DNA of 64,000 nt, taken from Channallabes apus. Its lineage: Eukaryota > Chordata > Actinopteri > Siluriformes > Clariidae. The DNA is taken from NCBI GenBank assembly GCA_030522415.1, contig CM060107.1, forward strand, positions 8,638,770 to 8,702,769, in the 5' to 3' direction. Under the pieces are notes generated by a model. It was not told where the DNA came from, searched no databases, and saw only the letters and a program-made list of their open reading frames with translations. Made by a program: the position numbers and the translations under genes. Shown one piece after another: positions 12,533 to 24,700 of this stretch (the stretch's first letter is position 1; each line of letters opens with the position of its first letter).

Positions 12533-13429
12533 TATATATTATTTATATCTTTATACTTCATTCTGTCGCGAACTAAGCCCGGATGATCAGAAGACTTAGC
12601 GATTAGCTGTTAGCCGCGATTAGCCGTTAGCCCTTTATAGACGGTAAACCCAAACGTGGAAGCAAGTGAGTAGGCAGGATAACCACGCGAATTAGTTTAA
12701 GGACTCTCACAGAAGGGGAGCAAGGGAAAAAACACACTTTTAACCCGCGTCCTATAAACACACACTCGAATCAGAAACTAAACAATCTGAACCGACATGC
12801 GCGAACTCAGTGACTAAGCTGTATGCGGTGGTTTGTTTTCTCCTCTTATACTTCCGTGTTCGCGCACGCATTACTTCCGGGTCCTAGTGCCGGTCGCGGA
12901 GCGAGTGTGACAAATAGTATTTTTTTTATTTAAATTTTGCTTAATAATATTTATTTTTATTTAAAAAAAAAAAAAAAAAAAAACCCAGGCAAGCCAAAGA
13001 GAATATTTTGTTTAAAAGATGCTCTTGTTTTAAGACACTATTGATGAGTGGTTTATATGGTTACATGTAAATAAAAAGTCATGTTTGAAAGTAATTCATA
13101 TTGTGTTGGCAGGTTTATAGTAACAGCAAACCAGAAGTCAGAATATCTGCTGAGGGGTTTAAGTCATTCATAGTGTTTTGAAGTCTAAATATTTGCAACT
13201 TCCTTGACATATAGTTTCTTTTTAGCCTGAATTTGATTTAATTACATCAGACGAATATCTATTACCTGTTTATTTTAGTATCATCATTACATATAAATAA
13301 ATAATAAAAAAAATAGGCAATAATAATAATAAAAAAATGCATTTCTCTAGGGAAATGTTATATCGCAAGAAATATCGTTATCGCAATATTCAACAATATC
13401 GCATATTTTCCTAATATCGTGCAGCCCTA
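12366..13429. mobile_element. Non-autonomous hAT-like element
   Basis: About 1.06 kb bounded by inverted termini TAGGGCTGCACGGTAT (left) and the complement of TAGGGCTGCACGATAT (right). Both termini continue into ATCGTTATCGC repeats. The flanks are ATGTAGAT (12358-12365) and ATGTGGAC (13430-13437), an 8-bp duplication matching at 6 of 8, the size expected for hAT. No transposase frame. It contains an (AT)n run near 12500-12530 and a poly-A near 12963-12982. Confidence 0.8.
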
Positions 13430-13463
13430 ATGTGGACGTATTGGTGGTCTGTTTATTGAAAAT

Positions 13464-13751
13464 TTCATTCATCTTCTATACCGCTTTATCCTGTATTTAG
13501 GGTCGCAGGGGACCTGGAGCCTATCCCAGGAGACTCAGGGCACGAGGCAGGGTACACCCTGGACAGCGTGCCAATCCATCACAGAGCACACACACACACA
13601 CACACACACTATGGTCAATTTAGGAACACCAATTAGCCTAACCTGCATATCTTTGGACTGTGGGAGGAAACCGGAGTACCCGGAGGAAACCCACCAAGCA
13701 CGGGGAGAACATGCAAACTCCATGCACACAGAGACGGGAATCGAGCCTGGC
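13464..13751 (-). mobile_element. SINE with target duplication
   Basis: Same family as 7025-7369, inverted and lacking the tRNA-like head. Flanks TGTTTATTGAAAAT (13450-13463) and TGTTTACTGAAAAT (13752-13765) are a 14-bp duplication with one mismatch. It landed 35 bp from the right end of the hAT-like element. An internal (CA)n expansion sits near 13587-13609. Confidence 0.85.
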
Positions 13752-14149
13752 TGTTTACTGAAAATGCAACATTTTATTCTATTTCTGATCAAAAGAAGGA
13801 AATTAACTAAATGACTAAAAAAAATTTTTTTTTTTTTAAATTCATTTTGATGAAGGAGATTCAAAGAACCGAGTCACTAAAATGATTAAAACTTCCCATG
13901 ACTAGTGACCTGGTGATGTACATGTGGAGTGATGCCTGTGTGTAGATCCAGTAGAAGAACTAAATGTAGAGCAGATTGAGAAAAAGCTGATTTTAATAAC
14001 AGTCAGGTCACACCCTGCTATGATGGCAAAAGGAGGACCTGCTCAATATTAGGTCATAATGTTATGGCTGAGACATATTATTACTTTAAACTAAAATGTT
14101 TTCCTGAAATATTATTGTTGTTGTTGAACATCATTTAAACAAACACTAC

Positions 14150-14345
14150 AAGCTCAAGCCACCATTGAACCCACCGCCAACTGCACGTCTATTCCAAACA
14201 GCATGGTCATGTGAACGAGCACGGCCTTGTCCCAAAATCCTCTCTACTTCCTGTACTAGCGCCCTATAAACGCGGCACTACAGTAACTGTTTAATGCGCC
14301 CTATATAGTACACTACATAGCGCTTTAGGACACGCCCAAGATGGA
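14150..14345. repeat. Dispersed fish repeat fragment
   Basis: Contains CTATATAGTACACTACATAG and GGCCTTGTCCCAAAAT, words typical of a dispersed, probably MITE-type, repeat found near many fish genes. Ends could not be defined. Confidence 0.45.
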
Positions 14346-14491
14346 CGCGCGTTTTTCTACCAAGAATTCCACCCGGACAAAACATTTAACTAATAAAAAT
14401 TTAAAAAGAAAAAAATATATTACTGACTTATATTCTATGTTAAAACACACATGAGTGATTAGAAATGTATTTAATATCGGTTATGCGTTAC

Positions 14492-14600
14492 CTTATTCGG
14501 CGTTTTAACCGCTGGAACAGTTTTCACAACAACCCCATTGCTCCGCCTCTTGCTTCCGCATTCTCATGACGTCATTTATATCTAAAAGAGCGTTTGTCTC
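14492..14600 (-). promoter_or_regulatory. LSM10: Candidate LSM10 promoter and first exon
   Basis: Read on the minus strand this stretch is GC-richer than its surroundings and ends in a good donor, CCGAATAAG|GTAACG (exon edge 14492). It lies 3.4 kb upstream of a possible acceptor (TGTGTTAG, before 11074) that would join it to the LSM10 coding exon 25 bp before the ATG. A perfect TGACGTCA is at 14567-14574. It sits between LSM10 and OSCP1 and faces LSM10. The transcription start is a guess. Confidence 0.35.
14567..14574. promoter_or_regulatory. Palindromic CRE/ATF site
   Basis: TGACGTCA, the full cAMP-response element palindrome, inside the candidate LSM10 promoter. Function is inferred from sequence and position only. 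Confidence 0.4.
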
Positions 14601-14769
14601 CCTCTAGCGGCCAAAGACCGAACCGCACTTTTAACTGTTCAGATTATTATTATTATTATTATTATTTACAAATTTAAATGTGTGGATTTTAATTTGTGCC
14701 AAAGTTATGGTGATAAGCTTCACTGTTTCATCTTTTTTGTTATATTTTTATTGTCTGGCAGTTTTTATG

Positions 14770-14845
14770 GCAGTGGTGGCTTAAACGGTCGCTGGATTAT
14801 TGATCGGAAGGTTGGAGGTTCGAGCCCCAGCACCACCACGTTACC
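14770..14845 (+). mobile_element. tRNA-like SINE head, third family
   Basis: The segment GCAGTGGTGGCTTAAACGG followed by GGTTCGAGCCCCAGCACCAC is the head of another fish SINE with a B-box-like motif. It is truncated after the head. Related copies are at 26345-26445 and 49090-49345. Confidence 0.6.
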
Positions 14846-14959
14846 TCTGATGAGTCCTTCAGTCATTCACTCATTTATATTCGATTCTTAAATTTATTAA
14901 AAATTAAATAAAATACAATAAGAAGAGATGTATTTGGTGGCTGTGTAAACTTCACACAC

Positions 14960-15185
14960 AATTATGCACCAACACCACTTGCGCATTACAGGAACTCGGC
15001 TGGGACTTATTGCCACATCCCCTGTACAGTTCTGACCTCGTTCCAAGACATTTCATCTTTAAAGGAGGCTTTAAGAGGCCAGGGTTTCAGATTATATAGA
15101 GAAATAAAAGGAGTTTTGACTCTCATAACTTTGTTCTGTTATTCTGCACAATCAAAAGTCCTGGTTTGACTTGAACGCCCCTACT
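14960..15185 (+). mobile_element. mariner transposon remnant
   Basis: Translates in pieces to the mariner D34D region (an ELGWDLLPHP-like block and a DLVPRHFIFKGG-like block, cf. YSPDLAPSD) and ends with CCTGGTTTGACTTGAACGCC, a terminal sequence shared with the copies at 41985 (inverted) and 62250. Badly broken. Confidence 0.7.
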
Positions 15186-15303
15186 CATGTTATGTGTTTT
15201 CGATAAGTGTTGTCCTTAGCGATTTATTTAGTGTAACAAAAGCAAATCAAACCCTAAGAATAAAGTTATGAATGGAAAAACAAAATAAATTTCTTACAGA
15301 AGC

Positions 15304-15306
<3 letters not shown>

Positions 15307-15368
<62 letters not shown>
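15307..15368. repeat. (AC)n microsatellite
   Basis: About 31 uninterrupted AC units just downstream of the OSCP1 stop codon on its strand. Confidence 0.95.
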
Positions 15369-15369
<1 letters not shown>

Positions 15370-15697
15370 GACATGTAAAATGTAAATAGTTTATGATAAT
15401 ATGTATATGTACCAAAATCTATTGCCATTATGATGACTACTATCCATTTCATTATTTTTTAAACTGGAATACATATACAGCAGCCATGTTTAACCCTGTG
15501 ACAAGTTCATAGACATTTCTGATTTTTGTTGAGTTTCAGGATGGACTGTCCAAGGGACAAACAGCTAGTAATCTTGAAATTCCCCTTTACTACTGGTAAC
15601 AGCATTCTGGTTTAATTAAAAATCTTAAATAAAAATTAACTTAAATAAAATAATAAGCAAAACATTATCAGAAAGAACCACCACAGCTCTTTGTGTT

Positions 15698-15805
15698 TTA
15701 GAGCTCGTCCATCATGGCCAGTAGATCTTCTCCTTTGTCACTGGGTCTCTCGGCTTCGTCCCGATCGGTGAACTGGGCAGCGATGTGGTTCAGCTCGGTA
15801 TCGTC
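15698..15805 (-). CDS. OSCP1: OSCP1 last coding exon
   Basis: Encodes [20 protein letters not shown] then [14 protein letters not shown] and TAA at 15698-15700. The C-terminal [15 protein letters not shown] motif is the OSCP1 signature. Acceptor GAGTCCTCAG. Confidence 0.95.
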   Translation of the reverse strand, partial: DDTELNHIAAQFTDRDEAERPSDKGEDLLAMMDEL

Positions 15806-18653
15806 CTGAGGACTCACACACACACATATCCTGAGTCACAGACAGCCATGAGTGTGTGTTTTTGTTTTCTTCAAATGAAAGTGAACTGCTACACTTTTTA
15901 ATGCATATTTTTTCCCTCCAAATTTTCTCATGCTATTATGTACATGACTCAATATGAGACAAAAGTCATAGATAAGCTAGATCTGTCAGGCAGATTATAG
16001 GGAAATTACAACCTGTTAAATTACTGGTGTTTTAGAGAAGAGCAGGAGAGGAGAAGAGAGACGCAGAAAAAGAGGAAGGAGAAAAGAACAGAAGAGAAGA
16101 GATAGGGGAGAAGGCAATGAGACAGATGAAAAGAGAAGAGGAGAACAAAAGAGAAGAAAACAGAGGAGATGAGAGAGCGAGAAAAAGAGAAAGGAGAAAA
16201 GAAGTAAAGGAAAAAGAAAAGAGGACAGGAAAATAGAAGAGCTGAGTAAAGAGAAGAGAATAGAAGACAAGAACAGAGTAGAAAAGAGGAAAGGACAGAA
16301 GAAAAGATGAGTCAGCGTACAGTATGTTTGGAGCTGGTGTGTGCTGCTGATCGATGTGTGTTTGGAGCTGATGCATGATTGGAGGGAATGTGTGATGGTA
16401 ATCAACATGTGTTGGGAGCTACATCACGTTTAGAGTTGAAGAGTGTTTGGAGTCGAAGAGTGTTTGGAGTTAAAGAGTGTTTGGAGTCGAAGAGTGTTTG
16501 GAGTCGAAGAGTGTTTGGAGTCGAAGAGTGTTTGGAGTTAAAGAGTGTTTGGAGTCGAAGAGTGTTTGGAGTCGAAGATTGTTTGGAGTCGAAGAGTGTT
16601 TGGAGTCGAAGATTGTTTGGAGTTGAAGAGTGTTTGGAGTTAAAGCGTGTTTGGAGTTAAAGAGTGTTTGGAGTCGAAGAGTGTTTGGAGTCGAAGATTG
16701 TTTGGAGTCGAAGAGTGTTTGGAGTCGAAGATTGTTTGGAGTCGAAGAGTGTTTGGAGTCGAAGAGTGTTTGGAGTTAAAGAGTGTTTGGAGTCGAAGAG
16801 TGTTTGGAGTTAAAGAGTGTTTGGAGTCAAAGAGTGTTTGGAGTCGAAGAGTGTTTGGAGTCGAAGAGTGTTTGGAGTCGAAGATTGTTTGGAGTCGAAG
16901 AGTGTTTGGAGTTGAAGAGTGTTTGGAGTTGAAGAGTATTTGGAGTTGAAGATTGTTTGGAGTTGAAGATTGTTTGGAGTTGAAGAGTGTTTGGAGTTGA
17001 AGCGTGTTTGGAGTTGAAGAGTGTTTGGAGTTAAAGAGTGTTTGGAGTTGAAGATTGTTTGGAGTTGAAGAGTGTTTGGAGTTGAAGAGTGTTTGGAGTT
17101 GAAGCGTGTTTGGAGTTGAAGCGTGTTTGGAGTTGAAGAGTGTTTGGAGTTGAAGAGTATTTGGAGTTGAAGATTGTTTGGAGTTGAAGAGTGTTTGGAG
17201 TTGAAGAATGTTTGGAGTCGAAGCGTGTTTGGAGTCGAAGAGTGTTTGGAGTCGAAGAGTGTTTGGAGTTGAAGAGTGTTTGGAGTTAAAGAGTGTTTGG
17301 AGTTGAAGATTGTTTGGAGTTGAAGATTGTTTGGAGTTAAAGAGTGTTTGGAGTTAAAGAGTGTTTGGAATTGAAGATTGTTTGGAGTCGAAGAGTGTTT
17401 GGAGTAGACAATGGAGCTCTCCCAGTCTGTATTAACCAGAGAAGGGAATAGAAAACAAGAATGAGAAGAGAGGACAGGACAGTTTGGAGTCAGTGTGCAT
17501 GTTGAGAGTCGACGTGTGTTTGCTGCCGATGTAAATTGTGTTTTGCGTTAAACATCATCCTCCCATCCAGGATGTAAAAATAGAAACAGACACTCTGTAA
17601 ACATGTGAAGGTTGGTATGGCTCACCTTCACAGCATGAATGTTCAGCACACAGAACGCCTCGTCCCTCGCTGACACACTTCTCCTGTAGAGACATACAAA
17701 TACAGCCTGGACTCCTCCAGCACAATAATAATAATAATAATAATAAATATAATAATAATAATAATAAATATAGTTGCAAGCAACGATGACAGGCCCAAGC
17801 ACCCTGTGCCATCGCCGCCCGGGTGCACCGCACTACTTGCACATTTCAGACACTACATAGGTCTGATGTCAGTTTAGGCCCTTAATTATTGTTGAGTGTG
17901 TTAGTGTGTGTGTTGAATGTGGGAGTGTTAACATTTGCAATGTGTGTGTACTGTATGTATGTGTGTATTTGTGGGCATGCGCACGTGTGTGTGCATGTGT
18001 GTGAGAGTGTTAACATTTGTAATGTGTGTGATGTACTGTTTGAGTGTTTGTACGTGTGTGCATGTGTGTGTGTGTTAACGTTTGTGATGTGTACTGTACG
18101 TGTGTTCAATAGGTTAACATGCATCACACTATGATGCCACTCAATGTGATGTCACTGAACGTGTCACTGAATATGATGTCACTCAATATAATGCGACACA
18201 GAAAGTTGTTAATCAATTTTCAGTGCAGGTTTAAGGCATTATCACGGTTGAGACATTAAAAATTCTTCCGCAATTTTGCATCCTCAATGTCTTTAGATCA
18301 CATCGACCCGGTTTGGTAGCGATCATATAAATTCCCTAGTAGGAGTATATCAAAATCCATCGGGTGCGTTTTTGGGGAACTACCCAAAATAATTCAGATT
18401 CCAACAGATTCCAACCTGTCTGCCAATTTTCCTGAGTTTTTGAGCATGTTAAGACACCCAAAAAGCCCAAAAGGATGAAAAAATACAGTAATGATACACA
18501 CTCCTCGTCTTCTTCCTGATCTGAGGAGAACAGATGGACCCTCATCCCTACATCAGAACTAGCAACATCCCAGACCTCCATCTGTCCCATCAGCTTGGCT
18601 AACAGGTTCAGCTCGGCTTTAGCCAGAGGGTTTGGATCATCACTGACCTGCTC

Positions 18654-18704
<51 letters not shown>

Positions 18705-21700
18705 ACACACACACACACACATCTGATATGTTAAATAAACCCGTAAATAACATGAAGCCATAAGAAACATGAACTAAGTCTATTGTTTCTGGATGTAGGT
18801 GTTCCTTCACCTGTTCACTTCTACAGGTGTGTTTGTAGCTTCCCGAGGTGTGCGTGTCCTTGGCTGAGCTCACACCGTACCTGCAAGAGGACAGAGGTCA
18901 CACAAACTCCCCGTGAGAGGAATACAGAAATTTTCCAGAAATGTTCCTTCCAGGCAGGATCAGTACGGCTCATGATTCAGGTTTGCTGGTGTTTTAAATG
19001 TAATGCTGTTATTCAGGTGCTTTAGTGTGACACTGAATAAACAATCCATGCGATGTTTACATGTTAGTACCCAGACGTGTCACCCGGTCTCCAGACACGT
19101 CGAATGAGGCGTCTCTCACGGAGCTGGTGTAGCTGCCTCCGCTCACGAACTCGCGCCTCCTCACCACCCTGCCGCGGCGGTTATAGTACCTGAGAGAGGA
19201 AGAAAGAGTAGCTGAACAGGTATAACATCACTATGATTTGTATTTGCCGAGTGGAATTCCATGTCCTGGTTTTAAACGGCTACTACAGTGAAGTTGGTGA
19301 CATTAACAAAGGGTAGGTATTTCAGGTGACTTTCACTGGAGGCAGCTTTAACAAAAATGTGCGCTAGCTAGCCAATGTGCGATCTTTGTGCTGTCCGAGC
19401 AAAAAAATGCAATGAAATGAAATCAAACATAACATAAATAAGATAAATATTGTTTCCGCATTCTTTCAATTGATAGTAATTTCTTGTTTATGTATTTATG
19501 TTAAGGTAATTTCTCGTTTAACATCGACTGTGATTAGCGACGGTACTTGACCTGCGTGCTCGTGTCTATCACCAAATCATCAAATTTTCAGTGCAGTGGT
19601 GTTGTTTCTACATAACGTTTGTGATAAAATAGCAAATAGGAATAGATCGCATTTACCTATTAGGCCACGCCTCCTAGTGGGATCAGTACCAGTGTGTCAG
19701 AAACCACAAACCATGTACATTTAAAAGCTGAAGTGCAGGCTATGAAATTGTTAGCTACACTATACAGTAATTTAAATTTATACAAACCAGAGTACCTGAT
19801 TAATCCTGGAACTTCAGAGCCATGAGGCATCGGGCCTGATGTCTGTATCACAAATCGCCCGTCAGCTTTTTGGAGATTCTCCTTCAGGAATATGGCGACC
19901 TGGCAGGAGGAACATCACAGCTAGCAGGGGATCAGTGTGAGAAATTCATCACGTACCACACTACAGTGACATTGCTCATTATACACACATTTCTTAGATG
20001 GAAGATCATGTGGAAGCTTCAAAAATTTCCTTGTAGCACTGGAGTGTAAACATTTGTGCACCCGCTAAGTAGTCAAAATATATCTAGAACAAGTCACATG
20101 ATACATTTTATCGAATGACTTTCATATCCTCTTAAGAAACAAAATTTTATTTTAATCCATGATTCGCTTTTTGCTTCTGTTCCTTGTGGACAAATTATAC
20201 AAATTATGCAAATTTCATTTGACATTTCATAGGCCAATAAAGTGTTCCAAAGCAAAGAAAGTATGTGTTTGAATATATTTAAAACAAAGAGGTTTCCTTT
20301 AAACACTGTGTTTAAAACATGTTCCCTAGCAAGGCTACACTCGATGCTGCGTGAAAACGCTATGGGAACCAGTTTGTCGCGTTGCCGGTCGTTGAAGCAT
20401 GCTGTGAAAACACGCCAAAGTTTTTGGCTATATATAACCTCGACAGGTGACGTCATCTGATTAGATGTAGGTGGAGGTTATAAAAACAGGTGAGCCGGCA
20501 ACGACCTCAGATCATTTGTCTTCAATGCCTAGTTGTGAAGCGTGCTTGTGATAAACCAGCAAAATAAGAAGGTGTTTAACTCACCGATTTGACGAGTTTA
20601 ATCCCTCCGTGTGTGATAATCCATATCGGAGTGCGATCTCTACACTGCTTCGACTAGTGCTGCGCGCGCCGCGCGTTCCTGGCTTAAAACTCGTGCATCT
20701 GACAGAGCTGCGGCAGACGGAGGTAAGAAAACTCCTTTCTTCCGCGTTGTCATCACGAGGATTCCTCTCTTGTTTACCGGAGATGAAAATAGCCTTAAGC
20801 ACTAAAACAAGCAGTAGACGGCAGCTTCTGTCGGGTGGCCGGGGGGCGGAGCCTCAATGACGCTCTCTCTCCCCCCCCCCCCCCCCCCCCTCTCAGCTCT
20901 CTTCATGTGAGTTAACCCTTTCATGGAGTAGGCTGTATTCATGCTGTGTTTTTCATGCCATCGACTTATTTGTTTATTTAAATATAGTCGATATGGAAAT
21001 GCGGGATTGTATGATGACGCCCAGATAGCAGAGACGCTTCACAGGCTATCTCTCTCCTGGGACATCATCCTCCCTGGTAAGCTTATACTTCCTTTCTAGC
21101 TGTGTAGAATTTTATCTGCCCTAGAGGGAAAAGCTTTTCAGGCAGTGGGTTAGCTTGGTGCTCCACTGCACACAGGAGGTCAGACTGATTTAAAAATATA
21201 TAAATATAAATATATATGGATATATATGTGTGTATAAAATAAAATAAATGGGGGTGGCCCCCCCAATAGGGAAAGGCACCCAGAATTCCTTTTTAACGAA
21301 TATGTGTTCTCCCTGGCACCCCCAGGAGGTCGGTGTTTTGCTCCGCCACCACTGGTGTTCGGGCAACACCAGTGTCCAATAGGCTGTTAGTTCTTCGGTT
21401 TTTCCTGCCATGCTTCAGGATGCCGAACATCTAACATCCTCCCCCCCGTTTAACCAAGCTGCCGAAACTTTTTGCCCTTTTATGAGAAACTGGCAGCGTG
21501 GAAGCTACTGCCAAGTATATCTCCTTGGGTACTAAGCACTGGAGAGAGGAACTACAGGATTCAGTTCTCACTTCACCTTCTGTGTTTTCAATGGCGTGGC
21601 CTCCACTTCCATGAAACCAGAAAGTGCGCATCTGCTGACAGGCTGCCGGGGAAGGGGGCCATGGAACATGTTCCCCCACCAGACAGTGAGTCAGGCTACT

Positions 21701-24700
21701 ACAGTCGGTATTCTTGGTTCCCAAGAGGAACGGGGGCTGCGTCCAATATTTCAGATTCTGCGGGCTCTCCCGCTACCTGAAAATCATTGAATACAGTTCA
21801 GTTCTTGACTGTAAAGGTGATTGCTCTCAACCCTACCAAGCGATTGTTTCTGACAATCGATTTAAGGACGTTTACTTTTATACAGAAACATTGCCACAAC
21901 ACAGGGAGATCCTGAGGTTCGCTTTCGGGGGCGAAGCTTACCAGTATCGGGTCCTTCCATTGGTCTAGCTCACCCGCACACATACAAAATGCACGGATTT
22001 AGCCCTGGCTCTTACGGGAGTCCCAGGGCATCCGGTGGCTAGTGCTTCGACATCAGCATGTCGTCCTAGCTCATCTCTGTTCTCAGGACTGGGACCCAAC
22101 GCCACGAAAGCGTGCTCTTTCCTGTGCAGAGGACAACACATTGGGTGCTATATGGGATTCGGTCGTAAGCGGGCACAGCTGTCTCCCGCTCGTATCGAAC
22201 CCATTCTCAACACCCTCAAGGAAAACAAGCTAGACATCACTTTCAGACATCCTAGCTCTCATGGCAGCTGTATCCACGGTGACACCTTTGGACCTTCTGC
22301 ACATGAGAGCATTCTAAGTTGTGGCTAAGAACCAGGGGATATCACTAGGGCCAATCCCCAATATGGGTTACGCGCCAGGTGCTTCGTACCCTTTCTACGT
22401 GGTTCAGACCCCGGTCTCTACTTTGGGTCCCACTCTAAGTTAATCTTGTCGTCACTGAGGCTAACGACAGATGCTTCCCTCATAGGCTGGGGTGCGGTCT
22501 CTGATGACTGTCCAGCCCAAGGGAGCTGGAGAGGCTATCTTCTCGCATGGCACAGCAATTGCCTCGAAATGATGGCTCTATTTCTGGCCCTAAAGCACTT
22601 CCTCCAGCAGTTGAGAGGCTGCCATGTCCTAGTGCGGGGGACAATAGTATGGCAGTCTCATATGTTATCGCCAGGGCGGACTGTGCTCGCGCCGCTAACA
22701 GCTAGCGCACCAGGTTCCTGTCCCTCAGAGCGATTTACATTCCAGCATGGATGCGGGAGCAGTAGTACTGTCCAGTCTATCTCTGACACACGGGGAATGG
22801 TAACCCCACTCCGAAGTAGTCAGGGAGAGATTTTCATGTAGCAAGGCGGACCTCTTGCCTTCTAAGATATGCTTCGCCTTTTACTGCTCTTCAGATTTAC
22901 GTCCACCGCATCAGCTAGTGGCGTAGGTCAGAGCAGCTTCTACATGTTTTGGATGAGAGATGCTATTGCCCTCTCCTATGAGGCGCGTGGGTTCACTTCG
23001 CCTCTGGGAATCAGGGCTCTTTTAACCCTGGGGATTGCCTCATCTATTGCATTAGCAAGAGGAATTCCCCTGCAGCAAGTATATGCTAAGCAGGTAAACC
23101 CAGTCCACTGCCGAATTGTTTCAGTGCTGGAGTTTCCCTCCTCGGGTCTGTGCCCTAGTACTCTCAGGACGTACGTGACTGCATCCTCTCTCAACTATCT
23201 TCAGAAAGCTCCATAAGCCCAACAGGCACCCTATTGCTCTTGAAGCCTTCTGTCCTCCGCGCTGACAGCTTCGGAGCAGGAGAGACTTCACTTGCTGTGT
23301 CCAGCTTGTGCTCTTCAGATCTACGTCCACCGCATCAGCTAGTGGCGTAGGTCAGAGCAGTTTCTACATGTTCTGGATGAGACATGCTATTGCCCTCTCC
23401 TATGAGGCGCGTGGCCTCACTTCGCCTCTAGGAATCAGGGCTCCTTCAGTCAAAGGGATTGCCTCATCTATTGCACTAGCAAGAGGTATTCCCCTGCAGC
23501 AAGTGTCTGCTAAGCAGGTAAACCCAGTCCACTGCCGAATTGTTTCAGTGCTGGAGTTTCCCTCCTCGCAACAGGCACCCTATTGCTCTTGAAGCCTTCT
23601 GTCCTCCGCGCTTACAGCTTCGGAGCAGGAGAGACTTCACTTGCTGTGTCCAGCTTGTGCTCTCCAGATCTACGTCCACCGCATCAGCTAGTGGCGTAGG
23701 TCAGAGCAGTTTCTACATGTGCTGGATGAGACATGCTATTGCCCTCTCCTATGAGGCGCGTGGCCTCACTTCGCCTCTAGGAATCAGGGCTCTTTCAGCC
23801 AAAGGGATTGCCTCATCTATTGCATTAGCAAGAGGTATTCCCCTGCAGCAAGTGTCTGCTAAGCAGGTAAACCCAGTCCACTGCCGAATTGTTTCAGTGC
23901 TGGAGTTTCCGTCCTCGGGTCTATGCCCTAGCACTTTCAGGACGTGCGTAACTACATCCTCTCTCAACTATCTTCCAAAAGCTAACTATAAACCCAACAG
24001 GCACCCTATTGCTTTTGAAGCCTTCTGTCCTCCGCGCTTACAGCTTCGGAGCAGGAGAGACTTCACTTGCTGTGTCCAGCTTGTGCTCTTCATATCTACG
24101 TCCACCGCATCAGCTAGTGGCGTAGGTCAGATGCTATTGCCCTCTCCTATGAGGCGCGTGGGCTCACTTCGCCTCTAGAAATCAGGGCTCATTCAACCAG
24201 GGGATCGCCTCAGCTATTGGATTAGCAAGAGGTATTCCCTGCAACAAGTGTGTGCCAAGCAGGTAGACCCAGTCCACTGCCAAAATGTTTCAGTGCTGGA
24301 GCTTCTGCAGTAAAAGCTTGTCCTTGGGCTTGTGCCCTAGTACCCTCAGGATTTTCTTAGCTGCATTGTTTGAAGCCTTCTGTCCTCCGCCTTTTACAGC
24401 TTCGGAGCAGGAGAAACTTCACTTACTATCCAGTATGTGCTCTTCAGATTCACGTCCACCGCATCAGCTAGTGGCGTAAGTCAGAGCGCCACTATACTGG
24501 GTGAGAGATGCATATTGCCCTCTCCTATGAGGCGCGTGGGTTCACTTCGCCTCTGGGAAGCAGGGCTCACCCAACCAGGGTGATCATCCCAGTCTCACCA
24601 GCAGGAGGTATCCCCTGCAGTAATTGTGTGGCGCGAAGGGTTGGTTCCTCCCCGCACACATTTCTTACATTTATAAATCTGGATGTTCATGCTACTCCGG

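Noticed and set aside
16379..16949. Open frames with repeated [21 protein letters not shown] peptide
   Set aside because: The 17-bp unit cycles through three frames every 51 nt and yields a repeated peptide. It lies in an intron of OSCP1 on the other strand.
16431..17405. CRISPR-like regular repeat array
   Set aside because: The units are head to tail with no spacers, and the genome is eukaryotic.
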